The translations under genes were made by a program, and so were the position numbers. Shown here piece by piece: positions 1 to 6,726 of a DNA stretch of 6,726 nucleotides. The notes beneath the pieces were generated by a model that saw only the letters and a list, made by a program, of their open reading frames with translations, had not been told where the DNA came from and did no database searches. This DNA is from JACVRW01 sp036009005 (GTDB lineage Bacteria > Actinomycetota > Thermoleophilia > Solirubrobacterales > Thermoleophilaceae). Position 1 is the stretch's first letter. Every line of letters begins with the position of its first letter. The stretch spans positions 1 to 6,726 of the forward strand of contig DASYMP010000249.1 of NCBI GenBank assembly GCA_036009005.1, read 5' to 3'.

Positions 1-125
1 TTCAGGGCCGGTTGCAGCTGGTCGATGCGCTCGAGCGCCGCGCCCACCAGCTCCACCGAGCTGATCTGCCCGCTGCGCACGAGCTCCGCCAGCTCGCCGG
101 CGGGCCTGAACAGAAGCTCCGACAT
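1..125 (-). CDS. Amidase-signature family enzyme (GatA-like), N-terminal fragment
   Basis: The reverse strand reads from an ATG at 125 to the window edge and gives 41 residues beginning MSELLFRPAGELAELVRSG and continuing with ISSVELVGAALERID and QLQPAL. This is the typical opening of amidase-signature enzymes (two short helices, then a Leu-x-Pro-Ala-Leu turn), as in GatA and general amidases, which hydrolyse or transfer amide nitrogen using a Ser-cisSer-Lys triad. The triad lies far downstream and is outside the window, so catalysis and substrate cannot be judged. True GatA would normally sit with gatC and gatB; neither is visible, so a stand-alone amidase is as likely. The gene follows parA on the same strand with a 51-base gap and may be co-transcribed. 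Only a weak purine patch precedes the ATG. An in-frame CTG nine bases upstream is a less likely start. The family call rests on N-terminal pattern recognition only. Confidence 0.72.
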   Translation of the reverse strand, partial: MSELLFRPAGELAELVRSGQISSVELVGAALERIDQLQPAL

Positions 126-176
126 CGGCCGCAGCCTACCCGCGCCGGGCCGCTGGTGGCCCGAGTTCGGAGCTGC

Positions 177-974
177 TCAGGCCCGCGTCAGCGTGGCCAG
201 CTGGCCGCGGGCCTCCTCGAAGTCGCCCAGGCGGGCGAGCACCTCGTCGGCCAGGCCGACGTAGTCGGCGCCCAGCTCGGGCGCGTAGTCGAGGATCGAC
301 ACGCCGCGCTCGGATGACTCGGCGTAGCGCACGCTGCGCCGGATCGGGGTGTCGAAGAGCTTGTCGCCGAAGCGCTCCTTCAGCTGGGTCTGCGCCTCGC
401 GCGCGTGCACCAGCCGCATGTCGGCGATGTTGAGTGCCACGCCGATCCAGTCGAGCTCCGGGTTGAGGGCGTCTCTGGCCTGCTCGAACACCTCGAGCGC
501 CTGCTCGACGCCCTGGAGCGAGAAGTACTCGGCCTCGGTCGAGATCAGCGCGTGGTCGGCCGCCACCAGGGCGTTCACGGTCAGCAGCCCGAGCGCAGGT
601 GGCGAGTCGATCAGGATCAGGTCGTAGCGGCGGCGCAGATCCCGCAGCGCGCGCTTGAGCGTCAGCTCACGCCCCATCTTCCCGGCGAGCACGAGCTCCG
701 CCGAGGCCAGCCCGATGTTCGCGGGGAGGATGCCGTCGTGGATAGCGTCCGCCGCCTTGGCGGTGCCGGACAGCACGTCGGCCACCGTCGGGGACGCATC
801 GGCCGGCACGTCGTAGTAGTCCGAGAGGTTCCCCTGGGGATCCATATCGACGACGAGGACGTCGAGCCCCACCCGCCGGAACACGTCGGCGAGGGTGCGC
901 ACCGTGGTGGTCTTCCCGGTGCCGCCCTTCTGGGAGAGGACGGTGATCGTATGTGCCGTTGGGAGGATCGCCAT
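177..974 (-). CDS. ParA/Soj-type ATPase (orphan, no ParB nearby)
   Basis: A complete 265-residue protein, normal length for the family. ParA ATPases bind nonspecific DNA as ATP-bound dimers and position plasmids, chromosomes or protein cargoes. Visible motifs are the deviant Walker A KGGTGKTT (residues 16-23, with signature Lys16 and P-loop Lys21), the DxDPQGN switch I region (43-49), Walker B LILIDSPPALG (119-129, Asp123), and near the C-terminus TPIRRSVRYAES, where ParA proteins carry basic DNA-contact residues. There is no N-terminal helix-turn-helix extension as in large plasmid ParA proteins, so it resembles short chromosomal Soj/orphan types. The ATG at 974 lies 15 codons before the P-loop, as is usual; it has no Shine-Dalgarno sequence, so translation may be leaderless. 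Codon use matches its neighbours, giving no sign of recent transfer. It is divergent from gltB and upstream of the amidase gene. Family is certain; the cargo is unknown. A chromosome-segregation role is doubtful without parB. Confidence 0.93.
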   Translation of the reverse strand: MAILPTAHTITVLSQKGGTGKTTTVRTLADVFRRVGLDVLVVDMDPQGNLSDYYDVPADASPTVADVLSGTAKAADAIHDGILPANIGLASAELVLAGKMGRELTLKRALRDLRRRYDLILIDSPPALGLLTVNALVAADHALISTEAEYFSLQGVEQALEVFEQARDALNPELDWIGVALNIADMRLVHAREAQTQLKERFGDKLFDTPIRRSVRYAESSERGVSILDYAPELGADYVGLADEVLARLGDFEEARGQLATLTRA

Positions 975-985
975 GGCTTTATAGT
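959..985 (+). promoter_or_regulatory. Candidate gltB promoter
   Basis: A TATAGT hexamer at 980-985 matches the housekeeping -10 consensus at five of six bases. TTGGGA at 959-964 is a four-of-six match to the -35 consensus, with a somewhat short 15-base spacer. Predicted transcription would start around 991-993, giving a leader of roughly 58 bases before the proposed CTG start. The -35 element lies inside the first codons of the divergent parA gene. It stands out because the surrounding DNA is GC-rich, but no experiment or alignment supports it. Confidence 0.4.
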
Positions 986-986
986 T
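978..986 (-). promoter_or_regulatory. Candidate parA -10 region, possibly leaderless
   Basis: On the reverse strand AACTATAAA lies immediately before the parA ATG, separated from it by only GCC. TATAAA itself is too close to the ATG to place the transcription start upstream of it. The register AACTAT has the key A and terminal T at the spacing expected if transcription starts at the A of the ATG. Absence of a Shine-Dalgarno sequence agrees with a leaderless transcript. I see no good -35 hexamer. It overlaps the gltB -10 on the other strand. Confidence 0.3.
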
Positions 987-1034
987 TTGCGTTCGTTTCC
1001 GCGTCGTGCGCCTGAGCCGAGCAGGCCACGCAAA
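986..1034. repeat. 7-bp inverted repeat in the parA-gltB intergenic region
   Basis: TTTGCGT at 986-992 and its exact reverse complement ACGCAAA at 1028-1034 flank 35 bases. Their centres are 42 bases apart, about four helical turns. They could be paired operator half-sites placed on the same face of the helix, or the two arms of a long RNA hairpin in the gltB leader. They could also be chance: a 7-base match is short. Location between divergent promoters and directly before the gltB ribosome binding site is the only supporting context. Confidence 0.3.
1005..1030 (+). other. Stem-loop in the gltB leader
   Basis: CGTG (1005-1008), one bulged C (1009) and GCCTG (1010-1014) pair with CAGGC (1022-1026) and CACG (1027-1030) around the seven-base loop AGCCGAG. 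This makes nine base pairs, seven of them G-C. It ends six bases before the Shine-Dalgarno sequence and so leaves it exposed. It lacks a following T-run and is not an intrinsic terminator. It may affect gltB translation or mRNA stability, but hairpins of this size are common in GC-rich DNA. Confidence 0.4.
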
Positions 1035-1035
1035 C

Positions 1036-1043
1036 AGGGAGGT
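1036..1043 (+). promoter_or_regulatory. Strong ribosome binding site that fixes the gltB start at CTG
   Basis: The sequence AGGGAGGT contains a perfect GGAGGT (1038-1043), complementary to the 3' end of 16S rRNA. Six bases (AAGACA) separate it from CTG at 1050, which is in frame with gltB. No ATG, GTG or TTG lies at a suitable distance in the gltB frame. This is the best Shine-Dalgarno sequence I noticed in the window. Confidence 0.8.
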
Positions 1044-1049
1044 AAGACA

Positions 1050-5564
<4,515 letters not shown>

Positions 5565-5566
5565 CG

Positions 5567-6726
5567 ATGGGCGAGCTGGGCGCATTCCTCCGCCTCGAGC
5601 GGGTCGGCTTCGAGAAGCGCGACCCGGAGGAGCGCGTGCACGACTACCGGCAGTACTTCGAGCTGCCTGACGACCGCACGCTGCGCGACCAGGGCGCGCG
5701 CTGCATGGACTGCGGCATCCCGTTCTGCCACGAGGGCTGCCCGCTCGGCAACCTGATTCCGGACTGGAACGACCTCGTCTATCGCGACCGCTGGCGCGAC
5801 GCGCTCGTGAAGCTGCACGCGACGAACAACTTCCCCGAGTTCACGGGGCTGATCTGCCCGGCGCCCTGCGAGTCGGCCTGCGTGCTCGACATCAACGACG
5901 ACGCCGTGACGATCGAGCAGATCGAGCTCGCGATCGTGACGCGCGGCTTCGAGGAGGGCTGGATCGCCCCTGAGCCGCCCGACTTCCGCAGCGGCAGGAC
6001 CGTCGGCGTGATCGGCTCGGGCCCGGCGGGTCTCGCCGTCGCGGCCGAGCTGAACAAGCTCGGGCACAGGGTCACGGTCTACGAGCGCGACGAGGCGCCC
6101 GGCGGGCTGCTCCGGTTCGGCGTGCCCGACGCGAAGCTCGAGAAGTGGATCATCGACAGGCGCGTGAAGCTGCTCGAGGACGAGGGGATCGAGTTCCGCT
6201 GCGACATGGACGTGGGCGGCGCCGTGGACGCCGACGACCTGCGCCGCGAGCACGACGCGATCGTGGTGGCGATCGGCTCGCGCGTGCACCGCGACCTCGA
6301 CGTGCCCGGACGCGAGCTCGACGGCGTGCACTACGCGATGGACTACCTCTACCAGCGCAACCGCGCCGTGGCGTCGATGGAGGGGCGGCCGTTCCGGCAG
6401 ACCTCGCCCGGCCAGGTGATCAGCGCCGAGGGCAAGCGCGTGGTCGTCGTGGGCGGTGGCGACACCGGCATGGACTGCATCTCGAACGCGATCCGCGAGG
6501 GCGCCGAGGACGTGCTGATGCTGGACGTCTACCCGCCGCTCCCCGACGGCGGCCGGCCGCCGGGCACGCCCTGGCCGCTGCCGCCGAAGCGCACGCCGAC
6601 CACCTACGCGCTCGACGAGGGCGGCGATCGCCGCTTCGGCACCCAGGTGACGAGCCTGCGCGGCACGGACGGCCGCGTGACGGGCGTCCTCGGCAGGCGC
6701 GTCGAGGGCACGTCGTCGCGCGACCT
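5567..6726 (+). CDS. gltD: Glutamate synthase (NADPH) small (beta) subunit, 3' end outside the window
   Basis: The first 386 residues of GltD are visible, with no stop before the window edge; the family is usually about 470-490 residues. GltD oxidises NADPH at FAD and passes electrons through iron-sulfur clusters to GltB. The N-terminal cysteines 46, 49, 54 and 58 (CMDCGIPFCHEGC) and 97, 101 and 105 (CPAPCESAC) are the ligand region for two 4Fe-4S clusters. The FAD-binding GSGPAG lies at 150-155, followed by a family-typical APGGLLRFGVPDAKLEK. The NAD(P)H-binding GGGDTG lies at 296-301. The opening MGELGAFLRLERV and position two bases after the gltB stop support this ATG. No frameshift or missing ligand is seen in the visible part. 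Related proteins with this architecture include the dihydropyrimidine dehydrogenase N-terminal half, but the gltB neighbour settles the assignment. Confidence 0.95.
   Translation, partial: MGELGAFLRLERVGFEKRDPEERVHDYRQYFELPDDRTLRDQGARCMDCGIPFCHEGCPLGNLIPDWNDLVYRDRWRDALVKLHATNNFPEFTGLICPAPCESACVLDINDDAVTIEQIELAIVTRGFEEGWIAPEPPDFRSGRTVGVIGSGPAGLAVAAELNKLGHRVTVYERDEAPGGLLRFGVPDAKLEKWIIDRRVKLLEDEGIEFRCDMDVGGAVDADDLRREHDAIVVAIGSRVHRDLDVPGRELDGVHYAMDYLYQRNRAVASMEGRPFRQTSPGQVISAEGKRVVVVGGGDTGMDCISNAIREGAEDVLMLDVYPPLPDGGRPPGTPWPLPPKRTPTTYALDEGGDRRFGTQVTSLRGTDGRVTGVLGRRVEGTSSRD

Noticed and set aside
146..163. Hairpin CGGGCC / GGCCCG between parA and the amidase gene, considered as a terminator
   Set aside because: The stem is only six pairs with a six-base loop, and no T-run follows on the reverse strand. 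Such stems arise readily in this base composition, so I do not call a terminator.
405..1049. Upstream extension of the gltB frame by up to 215 codons
   Set aside because: It runs antisense through parA with no family similarity, and the strong ribosome binding site at 1036-1043 points to a start at 1050. It is an open frame only because stop codons are scarce.
975..1049. Glutamine riboswitch or T-box in the gltB leader
   Set aside because: The leader is too short, and I see no T-box specifier, antiterminator or terminator pair and no recognisable glutamine aptamer core.

Overview
This is a high-GC window (about 70% G+C by eye, third codon positions almost always G or C). It suggests a chromosomal segment from an actinobacterium-like organism. 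The short GltB leader and the protein style fit Actinomycetota, possibly a deep lineage such as Thermoleophilia, but that placement is inference. I see no insertion sequence, integrase, CRISPR array, tRNA or rRNA.

Layout: the left part is read leftward. It holds the first 41 codons of an amidase-signature (GatA-like) enzyme, cut by the window edge at base 1, and upstream of it a complete ParA/Soj-type ATPase (177-974). The right part is read rightward. It holds a complete glutamate synthase large subunit, gltB (1050-5564), and two bases later the small subunit gltD (5567 to the window edge, about 100 residues short of a full protein). The two transcription units diverge from a compact intergenic region of 75 bases (975-1049), the only relatively AT-rich stretch in the window.

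How the genes work together: GltB and GltD form NADPH-dependent glutamate synthase (GOGAT), which makes two glutamates from glutamine and 2-oxoglutarate and is the second half of the GS-GOGAT ammonium-assimilation route. All cofactor and catalytic signatures expected in the visible parts are present, so the enzyme looks functional. The ParA ATPase has no ParB partner here. Its link to the amidase (same strand, 51-base gap) is positional only.

The points of interest are in the divergent region. gltB appears to start at a rare CTG codon behind a perfect GGAGGT. Two TATA-like -10 hexamers, one per strand, overlap. The gltB leader holds a stem-loop and a 7-base inverted repeat just before the ribosome binding site. 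I found no convincing novel multi-gene system; the genes are conserved housekeeping types apart from the orphan ParA.
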